Assembly (NCBI GenBank): GCA_947627215.1 | Contig: CANQVD010000008.1 | Coordinates: 1 to 64,000, forward strand | DNA from: an uncultured Eisenbergiella sp. | GTDB taxonomy: Bacteria; Bacillota; Clostridia; Lachnospirales; Lachnospiraceae | Reading direction: 5' to 3' | DNA: 64,000 nucleotides | Shown here: piece by piece, positions 9,587 to 18,237 of the stretch | Position numbering within the stretch: the stretch's first letter is position 1 | Layout: each line of letters begins with the position of its first letter | The notes under the pieces: generated by a model | Databases searched by the model: none | What the model saw: only the letters and a program-made list of their open reading frames with translations | What the model was told of the DNA's origin: nothing | Program-made: the position numbers and the translations under genes

Positions 9587-10012
9587 TCAGTCCGCTTCCA
9601 CTCCGTCGATGATGGCGGCCGCCTCACGGGCCTGGCGGATCACATAGGCGGTGCGCGGGCTCAGATGCACATTTTCGTCGATGTGAAACGGCGTGCCGTC
9701 CAGATAGGAAACGGAGAGCCGGTAGATATAGGTTTCATCGTCTGGCTGCTCGTCCGCATAGGAAACGCCGCGGATGCGCATGTCCTCCGTATCGGTGTCC
9801 CTGCCCAGAAGCATGTGGGACAGCGTTTCCAGAAGGATCAGAAAATGCTCTTCATCCCAGGCGGACATGTACATGCATTTGCACACGCCGCGGTTGAAGA
9901 ACGGTTTGTCGGAAAAACAGTCCAGAAATTCCTTGAAACGGGTTCTGTGGCCGGAGTCCTCAAACATGCCGGCCTGGGTCAGTGCATTGATGCAATTTTC
10001 GTTCCAACTCAC
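9587..10012 (-). CDS. conserved-looking hypothetical protein
   Basis: A 141-residue soluble protein that I do not recognise. It starts with GTG at 10012 behind a strong GAGGAGGGG site and has its own consensus promoter upstream. The composition is mixed alpha/beta and acidic, with two Cys in a GVCKCMYMS stretch and no signal peptide or membrane segment. The UvrA-like gene follows after 58 bases on the same strand, so the two probably form one transcript. Function unknown. Confidence 0.7.
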   Translation of the reverse strand: MSWNENCINALTQAGMFEDSGHRTRFKEFLDCFSDKPFFNRGVCKCMYMSAWDEEHFLILLETLSHMLLGRDTDTEDMRIRGVSYADEQPDDETYIYRLSVSYLDGTPFHIDENVHLSPRTAYVIRQAREAAAIIDGVEAD

Positions 10013-10072
10013 GGCGGTCCCCTCCTCGTTTGTATATGTCGGTTACGGATTTATCCTGTATTTTTTGATACG

Positions 10073-10101
10073 ATTTTAATGTATCGTGCGGCGGGTGTCA
10101 A
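10073..10101 (-). promoter_or_regulatory. promoter of the small unknown gene and UvrA-like gene
   Basis: On the - strand TTGACA (10101-10096) is followed after 17 bases by TAAAAT (10078-10073), close to the sigma-A consensus, about 60 bases before the GTG at 10012. Confidence 0.75.
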
Positions 10102-10171
10102 GATGTTCCGGCCGCGGCGCGCCTCTGTCGGAATTCTTTCCCCCGCAGGAAAAAATGACAGCTAATGATTA

Positions 10172-10200
10172 TTTACAGTAGGGCGGAAAGATGGTAGAAT
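10172..10200 (+). promoter_or_regulatory. promoter of the hybrid kinase gene
   Basis: TTTACA (10172-10177), a 17-base spacer and TAGAAT (10195-10200), about 90 bases before the kinase start. Confidence 0.65.
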
Positions 10201-10291
10201 AGACGCATGGCGGCCGTTTTATCTGCGCCGTCAGGCGCATCGGATCCGCCGGAGGCCTCATGCGGGGCAGGTTGTGACAGGAGAGTTGTTT

Positions 10292-13249
10292 ATGAAAAAA
10301 GAAATGCAGACGGACGCAAAAAGGGAAAAACTGTTTCTGATTTTCCGGATCGCCTTTATCGGTGCGCTGCTGGCAATCATAGTTTTTTCTTTCCTGTCCT
10401 TCATAAAGGATAATCGCCGCCGCATTCTGGAGCAGAATGACAGCTTCATTGAGGCGGCCACCATACAGACTGCGGACCGGGTCAACGATCTGCTGGATAT
10501 CTCCAGGAGCAATGTGGAGATGATGGCGCATCTTTACAGCTCTGTAATGACGAGACCTTCGGTGGATGCAGAGATGCTGCAGGATATGGCAGAACGTTCT
10601 TCCTTTGACTATGTGGAATTCATCAGCGAGGATGGGATGGACCTGACGGCGGACGGCCGGACAGCCGATCTTTCGGACCGGGATTATTTTCAGCGGGGCA
10701 TGAGAGGGGAAAGCGGGGAATGCGTGATCTACAATTCCCGGATCACCAATGAGACGCTGCTGATCTTTTATACGCCTTTCTATTATGAGGAACGGATCAT
10801 CGGCGTGCTCAGCGGGATCCTGCGCGAGAACACGGTGAACGGTGTCCTTTCTTCCGATTATTTCGGCGTGCCGGTGAGCTGTTATCTGCTGGAGCAGAAC
10901 GGAAATGTGATCCTTTCGGTGGGGGACAATTCCCGGCCGGAAAATCTGGTGGAGGCGCTTCGAAACGGGGGAAGGATTTCGGAGGAAGATCTGCAGAAGC
11001 TGGAGAGCGGCCTGCGGGGAGAAAATGCCGTGAGCTTCAATTACAAAGGCTCCAGCGGCGACGGCAGCGCCTATGTCGCGCCGCTGAGCGGCGGGGATTG
11101 GGTGCTGGTGCAGAATTTTCCTTCCGCGCTGACAAAGGAGATGACAGCCGGAGCCAATTCCGCGGGTATTTTGCTGGAAATGCGGCTGGCGGCGGTGTTT
11201 CTGATCTATGTCCTGTATCTGGTGCTCAAAAACAGCATGGAGCGGAAAAATCTGGTCTCCGAAAAGCAGGAGCTGTCCCGCATCGTGGAGGTGGTGACAC
11301 AGCTTTTCAGCCGATTTGCCCTGGTGGATTTTGAGAAGGATACCTATGAGTATCTGGAAAATAAAAAGAGCGGCGCGCCGGAGAGAGGTTCTTATTCGGA
11401 TCTGATTGATTTTCTGACATCCCGGTATGTCTCGGAGGATGAAAACGGCGGGCAGATGAGCACGGTGATTTCCCGGGAATTTGTGGAGGAGAACCTGACG
11501 GAGGATGTGCCCTATCTGCAGTATGAATATCCGATCGATATGGATGGACGGCGCTGGGAGAACATGTCCGTTCTCTGTCTGCAGCGCAAAAACGGAAAGC
11601 CGTCCGATGTGCTGTTTGCCATACAGGATGTCACTGCCCTGAAAGAAAGGGAAATGGAGATCCGTGATGCTTTAAAGAGCGCTTCGGAGGCGGCGGAGGC
11701 CGCCAATCATGCCAAGTCGGATTTCCTGGCCAGGATGTCCCACGATATCCGTACGCCCATGAATGCCATTATGGGCATGACGGCGGTGGCAGCCATGCAT
11801 CTGGACGATCGGGAACGGCTGACGGACTGCCTGAGCAAGATCACGATCTCCAGCCGCCATCTGCTGGCGCTGATCAACGATGTGTTGGATATGTCCAAGA
11901 TCGAGAGCGGCAAGGTCACGCTGTCCGAAGAACCCTTTGGCATGGCGGATCTGGTGGAAAGCGTGGTGACGATCATCCGTGCGCAGGTGAACGGCAAGCG
12001 GCAGGAACTGAAGGTGCATATTTCCGATATCGAGCATGAAAAGGTGATCGGAGATACGCTGCGCCTGCGGCAGGTTTTTGTGAACATTCTGGGGAATGCG
12101 GTGAAATTCACGCCGGAGGGCGGGACCATCACATTTTCCATCCGGGAGAGGGCGTCCCTGATCCACGGAATGGCCTGTTATGAGTTTGTGTGCGAAGATA
12201 CTGGCATCGGGATGGATGAGGAATTTCTCGGGACGATCTTCGATCCCTTCAGCCGGTCCAGGGATTCCGTCAGCCAGAATATTGAAGGAACAGGGCTGGG
12301 CATGTCCATCAGCCGCAATATCGTCCGCATGATGGAAGGGGACATCCGGGTGGAAAGCACTCCCGGCGTGGGCTCGGTTTTCACGATTCAGGTGCATCTG
12401 AAGCTGCAGGATTCGGCGGAAGAGGATGTGGAGGATCTGAAGGATCTGCGGGTCCTGACGGCGGACGACGACCGGGATTCCTGCATCACCACCTGTGATA
12501 TTCTGGAGAACATCGGCATGAAGGCCGAATGGGTGCTGAGCGGGGAGGAGGCGGTGCAGCGCACCGTAGACGCCCACGAGGCTCACAGCGATTTTGCGGC
12601 TGTGATTCTGGACTGGAAGATGCCGGGCAAGGACGGGCTGGAGACAGCCCGGGAGATTCGGGAACGCATCGGGGACGATGTGCCTATCATCATTCTTTCC
12701 GCCTATGACTGGAGCGATATCGAAGCGGAGGCCAGAGAGGCCGGCATTCAGGCGTTTATCGAAAAGCCGCTGTTCCGTTCCCGCCTGGTTTATGCCCTGA
12801 AATCAGTGCTGGCGCAGGGAGAAAAGGAGAAGAATCTGGAATCGGCGGAGCTGGAGCAGAGCAGCTACAGCGGGAAGCGGATTCTGCTGGTGGAGGATAA
12901 CGAGCTCAACCGGGAGATCGCGGGAGAATTGCTTTCCTTCATCGACGCTGAGGTGGAACAGGCAGAGGACGGGCAGATCGCGGTGGACATGGTAAAAAAG
13001 AATCCGCCGGATTATTACGATCTGATCTTCATGGATATTCAGATGCCTGTCATGAACGGATATGAAGCGGCGCGGCATATTCGGGCCCTGGAGCATGGGC
13101 AGGCGCGCCATGTCCCGATCATCGCCATGACGGCCAATGCTTTTGCCGATGATATCCGGGAGGCCAGGGCGGCCGGGATGGACGATCATATCGCCAAGCC
13201 GGTGGAGGTGGCCAAGCTGCTGGAGGTGCTGGAGAAGTGGCTGCACTGA
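10292..13249 (+). CDS. hybrid sensor histidine kinase with two receiver domains
   Basis: A 985-residue membrane kinase. Order: transmembrane helix (about residues 15-35), a roughly 250-residue extracellular Cache-like sensor, a second helix (about 290-312), a PAS-like linker and coiled segment, and HisKA with the phosphorylated His in SHDIRTPMNA near residue 484. Then come HATPase_c (NAVKFTPEGG, GIGMDEEF, GTGLGMSISR) and two receivers, with acceptor Asp in ILDWKMPG near 774 and FMDIQMPVMNG near 915. It should sense an outside ligand and run an internal phosphorelay. No dedicated output regulator or HPt gene is adjacent, so the partner is unknown. ATG 10292 is chosen over GTG 10274 because ACAGGAGAG lies between them. 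Confidence 0.93.
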   Translation: MKKEMQTDAKREKLFLIFRIAFIGALLAIIVFSFLSFIKDNRRRILEQNDSFIEAATIQTADRVNDLLDISRSNVEMMAHLYSSVMTRPSVDAEMLQDMAERSSFDYVEFISEDGMDLTADGRTADLSDRDYFQRGMRGESGECVIYNSRITNETLLIFYTPFYYEERIIGVLSGILRENTVNGVLSSDYFGVPVSCYLLEQNGNVILSVGDNSRPENLVEALRNGGRISEEDLQKLESGLRGENAVSFNYKGSSGDGSAYVAPLSGGDWVLVQNFPSALTKEMTAGANSAGILLEMRLAAVFLIYVLYLVLKNSMERKNLVSEKQELSRIVEVVTQLFSRFALVDFEKDTYEYLENKKSGAPERGSYSDLIDFLTSRYVSEDENGGQMSTVISREFVEENLTEDVPYLQYEYPIDMDGRRWENMSVLCLQRKNGKPSDVLFAIQDVTALKEREMEIRDALKSASEAAEAANHAKSDFLARMSHDIRTPMNAIMGMTAVAAMHLDDRERLTDCLSKITISSRHLLALINDVLDMSKIESGKVTLSEEPFGMADLVESVVTIIRAQVNGKRQELKVHISDIEHEKVIGDTLRLRQVFVNILGNAVKFTPEGGTITFSIRERASLIHGMACYEFVCEDTGIGMDEEFLGTIFDPFSRSRDSVSQNIEGTGLGMSISRNIVRMMEGDIRVESTPGVGSVFTIQVHLKLQDSAEEDVEDLKDLRVLTADDDRDSCITTCDILENIGMKAEWVLSGEEAVQRTVDAHEAHSDFAAVILDWKMPGKDGLETAREIRERIGDDVPIIILSAYDWSDIEAEAREAGIQAFIEKPLFRSRLVYALKSVLAQGEKEKNLESAELEQSSYSGKRILLVEDNELNREIAGELLSFIDAEVEQAEDGQIAVDMVKKNPPDYYDLIFMDIQMPVMNGYEAARHIRALEHGQARHVPIIAMTANAFADDIREARAAGMDDHIAKPVEVAKLLEVLEKWLH

Positions 13250-13295
13250 GCGGCGGGTGAGGTGGAGAAATTATCCGCAAACGCGCAATTTTCTC

Positions 13296-13327
13296 TTGCC
13301 AAAAGCGGCCGGGTATGTTACCATAAT
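13296..13327 (+). promoter_or_regulatory. possible promoter of the tRNA array
   Basis: TTGCCA (13296-13301) followed by TACCATAAT, giving TACCAT at 17 or CATAAT at 20 bases; about 70 bases before tRNA-Glu. Tentative. Confidence 0.4.
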
Positions 13328-13396
13328 TTTCGTCGAAACTGTCGGTCTGTATAACGTCGGCGGCAGAAGAGGGGGAGGCGTTCCCGCGTCCCACAG

Positions 13397-13468
13397 GGCT
13401 CCGTGGTCAAGCGGTTAAGACATCGCCCTTTCACGGCGGTAACACGGGTTCGATTCCCGTCGGAGTCA
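13397..13468 (+). tRNA. tRNA-Glu (TTC)
   Basis: 72 nt with a paired acceptor stem (GGCTCCG with CGGAGTC, one G-U), loop CTTTCAC giving anticodon TTC, and the T-arm GGTTCGATTCC. CCA is not encoded. Confidence 0.95.
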
Positions 13469-13531
13469 TTCGCGGTATCCGCTGATGCTGATATCGCATG
13501 CCAGTCGGCAGCAGGTGCCCGCAAGGGCTGC

Positions 13532-13605
13532 GGACCTTTAGCTCAGTTGGTTAGAGCAACCGGCTCATAACCGGTCGGTCCTGGGTTCGAGTCCCCGAAG
13601 GTCCA
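13532..13605 (+). tRNA. tRNA with CAT anticodon (Ile2 or elongator Met)
   Basis: 74 nt; acceptor GGACCTT pairs with AAGGTCC; the anticodon loop reads CTCATAA. The body resembles Firmicutes tRNA-Ile2, whose C34 is converted to lysidine by TilS, but elongator Met cannot be excluded from sequence alone. CCA is not encoded. Confidence 0.9.
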
Positions 13606-13617
13606 TTTTGCAGTTCT

Positions 13618-13691
13618 GGCCCAGTGGCTCAGTTGGTTAGAGCGCCGCCCTGTCACGGCGGAGGTCACGGGTTCGAGTCCCGTCTGGGTCG
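13618..13691 (+). tRNA. tRNA-Asp (GTC)
   Basis: 74 nt; acceptor GGCCCAG pairs with CTGGGTC; anticodon GTC in CTGTCAC; discriminator G, as expected for Asp. CCA is not encoded. Confidence 0.95.
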
Positions 13692-13734
13692 TTTTTTCGT
13701 GGGGAGATTCCTTCCGGCGGAAAAGACGTATTAT

Positions 13735-13781
13735 GACAGCAAAAGATTTGAAAAACGTATTTTCTGCTGTCCTGTTTTTTT
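13735..13781 (+). terminator. terminator after the Glu-Ile/Met-Asp tRNA array
   Basis: GACAGCA and TGCTGTC form a stem, extended by A/T pairs inside, followed by a run of seven T that ends only seven bases before tRNA-Leu. Confidence 0.6.
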
Positions 13782-13787
13782 ATATGC

Positions 13788-13871
13788 GCTGGTATGGCGG
13801 AATAGGCAGACGCAAGGGACTTAAAATCCCTCGGTGGCAACACCGTGCCGGTTCAAGTCCGGCTACCAGCA
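13788..13871 (+). tRNA. tRNA-Leu (TAA)
   Basis: 84 nt class II tRNA; GCTGGTA pairs with TACCAGC; anticodon TAA in CTTAAAA; long variable arm. CCA is not encoded. Confidence 0.95.
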
Positions 13872-13884
13872 CTGTTTTGAGTAT

Positions 13885-13928
13885 GAATCCACATTTTCAG
13901 TTGGGCGCTGAGGTGGATTCTTTTTTTT
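13885..13928 (+). terminator. terminator of tRNA-Leu
   Basis: GAATCCAC pairs with GTGGATTC, followed by eight T. Confidence 0.85.
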
Positions 13929-13968
13929 GTCTAAAATACCTGAAGAGAGAAGAGATTCCAAAAACTGA

Positions 13969-13997
13969 TTGACAAAAAGCGATCTCATATATATAAT
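13969..13997 (+). promoter_or_regulatory. consensus promoter of the tcdA operon
   Basis: TTGACA (13969-13974), 17-base spacer, TATAAT (13992-13997): a perfect sigma-A promoter about 100 bases before tcdA. Confidence 0.85.
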
Positions 13998-14001
13998 AAA
14001 A

Positions 14002-14018
14002 CCTATTAATTTAATAGG
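14002..14018 (+). promoter_or_regulatory. 17-bp palindrome at the transcription start
   Basis: CCTATTAATTTAATAGG is a perfect inverted repeat (8-bp arms, one central base) lying just after the -10 box, where a bound repressor would block initiation. The regulator is unknown; an Rrf2-type sulfur or iron sensor is only a guess from the sulfur-related genes behind it. Confidence 0.6.
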
Positions 14019-14096
14019 AAATAAGAATGACATGCGGGTGTATAGTATCCGCTGTTTTCAATGTAAGAAACAGCAATAAGATATGGAGAAGCATAG

Positions 14097-14867
14097 ATGT
14101 TGACGCAGTTTTCAAGAACGGAATTATTGCTTGGAAAAGAAGCGATGGAGAAATTATCCGGTTCAAGGGTCGCGGTTTTTGGAATCGGAGGGGTAGGGGG
14201 ATATGTCTGTGAAGCGCTTGTGCGAAGCGGAGTCGGGGCATTTGATCTGATTGATGATGATAAGGTCTGCCTGACAAATCTGAACCGGCAGATTATTGCC
14301 ACACGAAAAACCGTAGGAAAATATAAGGCGGAAGTGATGAAAGACCGGATGCTTGAGATCAATCCGGATGCGCATGTAACCGTACATAAGTGTTTCTTCC
14401 TGCCCGAAAACGCGGATGAATTCCCTTTTCATGAGTATGATTATATTGTTGATGCGGTAGACACGGTTACTGCCAAAATTGAACTTGTCATGAAGGCGCA
14501 GGAGAAAAATGTGCCTGTTATCAGTTGCATGGGTGCCGGAAACAAATTGGATGGCAGTCAGTTCAGGGTTTCTGACATCTATAAGACAAAAATGTGCCCA
14601 TTGGCAAAAGTCATGCGGAGGGAATTGAAAAAACGAGGGGTAAGGAAGTTAAAGGTTGTATATTCCGAAGAAAAACCGATAAGACCGCTGGAGGATATGT
14701 CTATTAGCTGCAGGACAAACTGTATTTGTCCACCCGGAGCAAAACATAAGTGTACAGAACGAAGGGATATTCCGGGCAGCGCGGCATTTGTGCCGTCTGT
14801 GGCGGGATTGATCATTGCGGGTGAAGTGGTAAAAGATCTGTGCAGTGAAGAAATGAGGCGGGGTTGA
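14097..14867 (+). CDS. tcdA: tRNA threonylcarbamoyladenosine dehydratase (TcdA/YgdL)
   Basis: A 256-residue E1/ThiF-family enzyme. Family members use ATP to cyclise N6-threonylcarbamoyladenosine at position 37 of ANN-reading tRNAs to ct6A. Visible features: nucleotide-binding GIGGVGGYVCEAL near residues 29-42, LNRQI after the DDD acidic patch, CMGAGNKLD near the active site, and the late CPPGAKHKC cysteine region. The length fits the family. GGAGAAG precedes the ATG. The next gene starts one base after its stop, so translation is coupled to the rhodanese/PP-loop protein, a possible sulfur or persulfide partner. More AT-rich than the flanking genes. Confidence 0.88.
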   Translation: MLTQFSRTELLLGKEAMEKLSGSRVAVFGIGGVGGYVCEALVRSGVGAFDLIDDDKVCLTNLNRQIIATRKTVGKYKAEVMKDRMLEINPDAHVTVHKCFFLPENADEFPFHEYDYIVDAVDTVTAKIELVMKAQEKNVPVISCMGAGNKLDGSQFRVSDIYKTKMCPLAKVMRRELKKRGVRKLKVVYSEEKPIRPLEDMSISCRTNCICPPGAKHKCTERRDIPGSAAFVPSVAGLIIAGEVVKDLCSEEMRRG

Positions 14868-14868
14868 T

Positions 14869-15999
14869 ATGGGTATTTCGGTGGAAGAGATGAAAAAGAT
14901 GGATGCGAGTACCTATCAGATGATAGATATTCGCAGTCAGACAGAGATTGAGCATGGGGAGATAGAAGGAGCTGTTGTAATAAAGCCGGAGGAGATTGAA
15001 AGCAGTGAAAAAACAGATGTTTCAAAAAAGCTGATTATCTGCTGCAGCAGGGGCATAGTCAGCAATGAGGTGGCGGAAAATTTAAGAGAAAAGGGACTGG
15101 ATGCGGAAAGCCTTGACGGCGGATATATTGCGTGGCTTATGGACAGGATAAGGGAAGCGCAAAAACAGGATAAGTCAAGGGATGCAGAGCAGAGCCTGCG
15201 TAAAAAATTCAAAAAAACAATCTGGTCCAAATTTACAAAAGCGATTACGACTTATGAACTGGTAAAGCCGGGAGATGCGATAGCGGTATGTATTTCCGGG
15301 GGAAAAGATTCCATGCTTATGGCGAAATGTTTTCAGGAACTGAAGCTGCATAATAAATTTGACTTTACGGTAAAGTTCCTTGTGATGGACCCGGGATACA
15401 GCGCAGCAAACCGCAGGTTGATCGAAGAAAATGCACGGAATCTGAATATACCGATCACTGTCTTTGAATCGGATATTTTTGACTCGGTATATCATGTGGA
15501 AAAATCCCCCTGCTATTTATGTGCCAGAATGAGGCGCGGGCATCTGTATCATTTTGCAAAGGAGCTGGGATGCAATAAAATTGCGCTGGGACATCACTAT
15601 GATGATGTGATTGAAACAATTCTCATGGGAATGCTTTACGGCGCGCAGATACAGACAATGATGCCGAAGCTTCACAGTACAAACTTTGAGGGCATGGAAC
15701 TGATACGTCCTTTGTATCTGGTCAGGGAAGAGGATATCAAGGCGTGGAGAGATTACAACGGGCTCCATTTTATACAGTGTGCCTGCAAGTTTACCGATAC
15801 CTGCAGCACTTGCAATAATGAGGAAAACCGCTCCAAGCGGGTAGAGATAAAAGAACTGATCAGGACGTTAAAGCAGAGCAATCCATTTGTGGAAGGAAAC
15901 ATATTTAAGAGTGTGGAAAATGTGAATCTGGACACGGTGGTGGCCTATAAGCAAAATGGGGTGAGGCATACCTTTTTGGAAGGATATGATACAGAATGA
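14869..15999 (+). CDS. rhodanese / TtcA-like PP-loop fusion protein
   Basis: A 376-residue two-domain protein. Residues 1-95 form a rhodanese domain with persulfide Cys candidates in IICCSRG (58-59). From about residue 125 there is an adenylating PP-loop domain with SGGKDS at 143-148, CYLCARMRRG and CACKFTDTCSTC cysteine motifs, and LGHHYDDVIET. TtcA enzymes thiolate C32 of tRNA using an Fe-S cluster held by CxxC pairs. The fusion would hand sulfur from the rhodanese Cys directly to the PP-loop active site (inference). It overlaps functionally with tcdA, one base upstream, and precedes a Cys-rich mini-protein. The exact tRNA target is not known. Confidence 0.85.
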   Translation: MGISVEEMKKMDASTYQMIDIRSQTEIEHGEIEGAVVIKPEEIESSEKTDVSKKLIICCSRGIVSNEVAENLREKGLDAESLDGGYIAWLMDRIREAQKQDKSRDAEQSLRKKFKKTIWSKFTKAITTYELVKPGDAIAVCISGGKDSMLMAKCFQELKLHNKFDFTVKFLVMDPGYSAANRRLIEENARNLNIPITVFESDIFDSVYHVEKSPCYLCARMRRGHLYHFAKELGCNKIALGHHYDDVIETILMGMLYGAQIQTMMPKLHSTNFEGMELIRPLYLVREEDIKAWRDYNGLHFIQCACKFTDTCSTCNNEENRSKRVEIKELIRTLKQSNPFVEGNIFKSVENVNLDTVVAYKQNGVRHTFLEGYDTE

Positions 16000-16055
16000 G
16001 AAGCGGGAAAAGAATTCGTGTGATAGGAGTGAGCGCTATTCGAAGGAGGTTATTT

Positions 16056-16262
16056 ATGAGTTTACTGATTAAGGATACAACAAGAGAAGAGCGGGAGCAG
16101 ATTATCAGACTGTCACTTGATTGCGGAGGGGGATGTGAAAACTGTTCTTCCTGCTGGCTTGGCGGGGGGAATCCTTTTGACATGTATCAGGATTATATAG
16201 ATGGGAAAAAAGAAATCGAACAGATTAATGCAGAGTATCATGCGCGATATCAGCGTGGTTAG
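16056..16262 (+). CDS. small Cys-rich protein in the tRNA-sulfur operon
   Basis: A 68-residue protein read from ATG 16056 behind a perfect AAGGAGG. Its only striking feature is CGGGCENCSSC, a compact cluster of four cysteines near residue 23, likely to bind zinc or an Fe-S cluster or to carry sulfur. The rest is charged helix (REEREQII, EIEQINAEYHARYQ). It starts 56 bases after the rhodanese/PP-loop gene and is followed by a terminator, so it appears to be the third gene of that operon. I do not recognise a named family. Confidence 0.75.
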   Translation: MSLLIKDTTREEREQIIRLSLDCGGGCENCSSCWLGGGNPFDMYQDYIDGKKEIEQINAEYHARYQRG

Positions 16263-16335
16263 CCGTTCAGCACTCCTACATAAAAATATTACATAACGGC
16301 AGCTTGAGATATCGAACTGCTTTTTTGAATACTAT

Positions 16336-16375
16336 GGCCGGACTGCCCAATGTAGGGCATTCCGGCCTGTTTTTG
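16336..16375 (+). terminator. terminator of the tcdA operon
   Basis: Two 13-base arms (GGCCGGACTGCCC and GGGCATTCCGGCC, one mismatch) around AATGTA, followed by TGTTTTTG. Confidence 0.75.
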
Positions 16376-16407
16376 ATGGCTCCTGCCAGAAGCGGGCATA
16401 ATTCGGA

Positions 16408-17808
16408 TCAGTTCCCTGAATCGTCACAGAGCAGCAGGTCACTTCTGTGGGCGGCGAGCCCTTTTAATTCATCCGTAAACCCACTTGCGCTGAAGAGGAC
16501 ATACCAGATTCGCCGGTTGTTTCTCTGCCAGCCAACGGATATGGATTTTTGCTCCAGTTCCCGGAGAACAGGGATGCCGACCGGGTCCTGCCAATATTTG
16601 CATTCCCCCAGAATGATATTTTTCCCGTCCGGATCTATGGCGGCAATGTCTATCTCGTTTTCTTTATCCCACCAGCGCCCGATTCTGGCGAAGTGAAAGG
16701 GCCAGGCGCCGTCGGCATTCAGGTCCCACATCCGTTCCCGGCAGATATCTTCATATACAAAAGCGGTATGGCCGCTGGCAAGGCTCTTGCGGATTTTATT
16801 CATTACGATCTCTTCATTGCCGCTTTCCAGAAAACTCATGTTGGGATAGACGAAAGCGAACCAAAAGCGGATATAATTGTCCCGGATCTTATAGAGCCCC
16901 CGTTTGCTTTTTTCAGGGTTATCCTCCGTCGCCGGGACTTCCCGCTCCAGAATATCCAGATCGATCAGCGTCTTCAGATATTTGGTCAGGCTGGTGGCCT
17001 TTACTTCCAATATGGTTGAGATAGCGGAGAGTTTACTGTTTCCGGCTGCGATCGCCCTGAGCACGGAAAAGTAACTGCCTACTTCCGAAATCTCCTGTTG
17101 GAGCAAAAAATGCGGTTCATCGTATAGATATCCGGAGCGGTTGAGTACGCAGGAGCGGATGGATTGGAAGATATCTCCGCATTCTGCGAATGATTCCATA
17201 TATTTGGGAACGCCGCCGGTAACGGCATACATTTCAATGAGTTCCCTGCGTGTTTTTCCGGGAAAAAATTCCCGATAATAGCGGAACGGGATCTGTTTTA
17301 AGCGGATTTGAGCAGTGCGCCTTCCGTATAAAGGGCTGCTGTAGGCGAGCGTCTGAGATTCCATCATGGAGATCAGGGAGCCGCAGAGGATGACCATGAT
17401 CTGCCTGTTTTTCAGATATTCCTCCCAGATACGCTGAAAAACGGAAGGGAAGGCCGGGTTTGCCTTTCCGATATACTGGAATTCATCCATTACGATCACG
17501 GGTTTAGTTGTAAAAGGCGTGTCTGCGATCGTTTTAAAAATGACATCCCAGTTTTTGACGTCTGCATTTTTCAGCAGATCATTATGGAGAAATTCTGCCG
17601 CTTTCTCTTTGAAAAGGTTCCGGTTCTGTATCTCAGATTCTTCGCTGGCGAGGAAAAAGAGGGCTTCTTTTTCTTTTATGAATTCCGTGATCAGCGTGGT
17701 CTTGCCGATCCTGCGCCGTCCATACAGGATGACAAGGGAGCTGCCGCTGCGTTCGTATTCGTTTTGCAGCGTTTTCATTTCTGATGCGCGGTCGATAAAT
17801 TTTTCCAT
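16408..17808 (-). CDS. AAA ATPase with DUF234-type C-terminal domain
   Basis: A 466-residue ATP-binding protein of the AAA_14/DUF234 kind, common as a standalone gene in Clostridia and archaea. Walker A is YGRRRIGKTTLI near residues 29-40, with VIVMDEFQYIGK as Walker B. The C-terminal third has a PD-(D/E)xK-like pattern (NEIDIAAIDPDGKNIILGECKYW), which suggests a nuclease fold. The cellular role of the family is not established. ATG 17808 is preceded by GGAGGC. It stands alone on the - strand in an AT-rich stretch, facing away from the GH31 gene, and may have arrived horizontally. Confidence 0.85.
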   Translation of the reverse strand: MEKFIDRASEMKTLQNEYERSGSSLVILYGRRRIGKTTLITEFIKEKEALFFLASEESEIQNRNLFKEKAAEFLHNDLLKNADVKNWDVIFKTIADTPFTTKPVIVMDEFQYIGKANPAFPSVFQRIWEEYLKNRQIMVILCGSLISMMESQTLAYSSPLYGRRTAQIRLKQIPFRYYREFFPGKTRRELIEMYAVTGGVPKYMESFAECGDIFQSIRSCVLNRSGYLYDEPHFLLQQEISEVGSYFSVLRAIAAGNSKLSAISTILEVKATSLTKYLKTLIDLDILEREVPATEDNPEKSKRGLYKIRDNYIRFWFAFVYPNMSFLESGNEEIVMNKIRKSLASGHTAFVYEDICRERMWDLNADGAWPFHFARIGRWWDKENEIDIAAIDPDGKNIILGECKYWQDPVGIPVLRELEQKSISVGWQRNNRRIWYVLFSASGFTDELKGLAAHRSDLLLCDDSGN

Positions 17809-18237
17809 GGCATTGCCTCCGTGATATGTGAGTTCTTCTTGAAATTATTATACTTAAAATTATAATAATTTCAAGTATAATTTATATGCTTACAGGGCGG
17901 AATTTATTATGTATACAGGCAGGAATCTCTGTCCCGGCACAGAACCGGCAGTGTTTTCGAATTTACAGGCACAGGCAAAAAGTACAGGTGCCAGCAAAAA
18001 ATGAAATGAAAAAGAAAATTCGGAATAGCCATTTGAACGGCGATTTGTTATGATAGGAATGAAACAGGCAGCTCCTCCGGTATGGGTTGTTTTGCATCCC
18101 CGGCAGGCGGGAGGCAGCCGATTTACCGGGAAAATGACAGGGAAAAATCAGTTCGCGGAAAGAAGCGAGCGGTCCGCAGAAAGAGACGGTCGTTTCGCGG
18201 GGCGCGAACCGATGGGAAAAACAAGGGGGAATTTTCA
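17809..18237. other. gene-free AT-rich stretch with one palindrome
   Basis: 429 bases between divergent genes. It holds the palindrome at 17839-17874 and otherwise only A-rich sequence leading to the GH31 start. I see no clear promoter hexamers for the + strand gene. Confidence 0.5.
17839..17874. promoter_or_regulatory. AT-rich inverted repeat upstream of the ATPase gene
   Basis: Two arms of about 14 bases (TTGAAATTATTATA and TATAATAATTTCAA) around a short A/T centre, 31 bases upstream of the ATPase start. It could be an operator or overlap its promoter. Confidence 0.5.
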
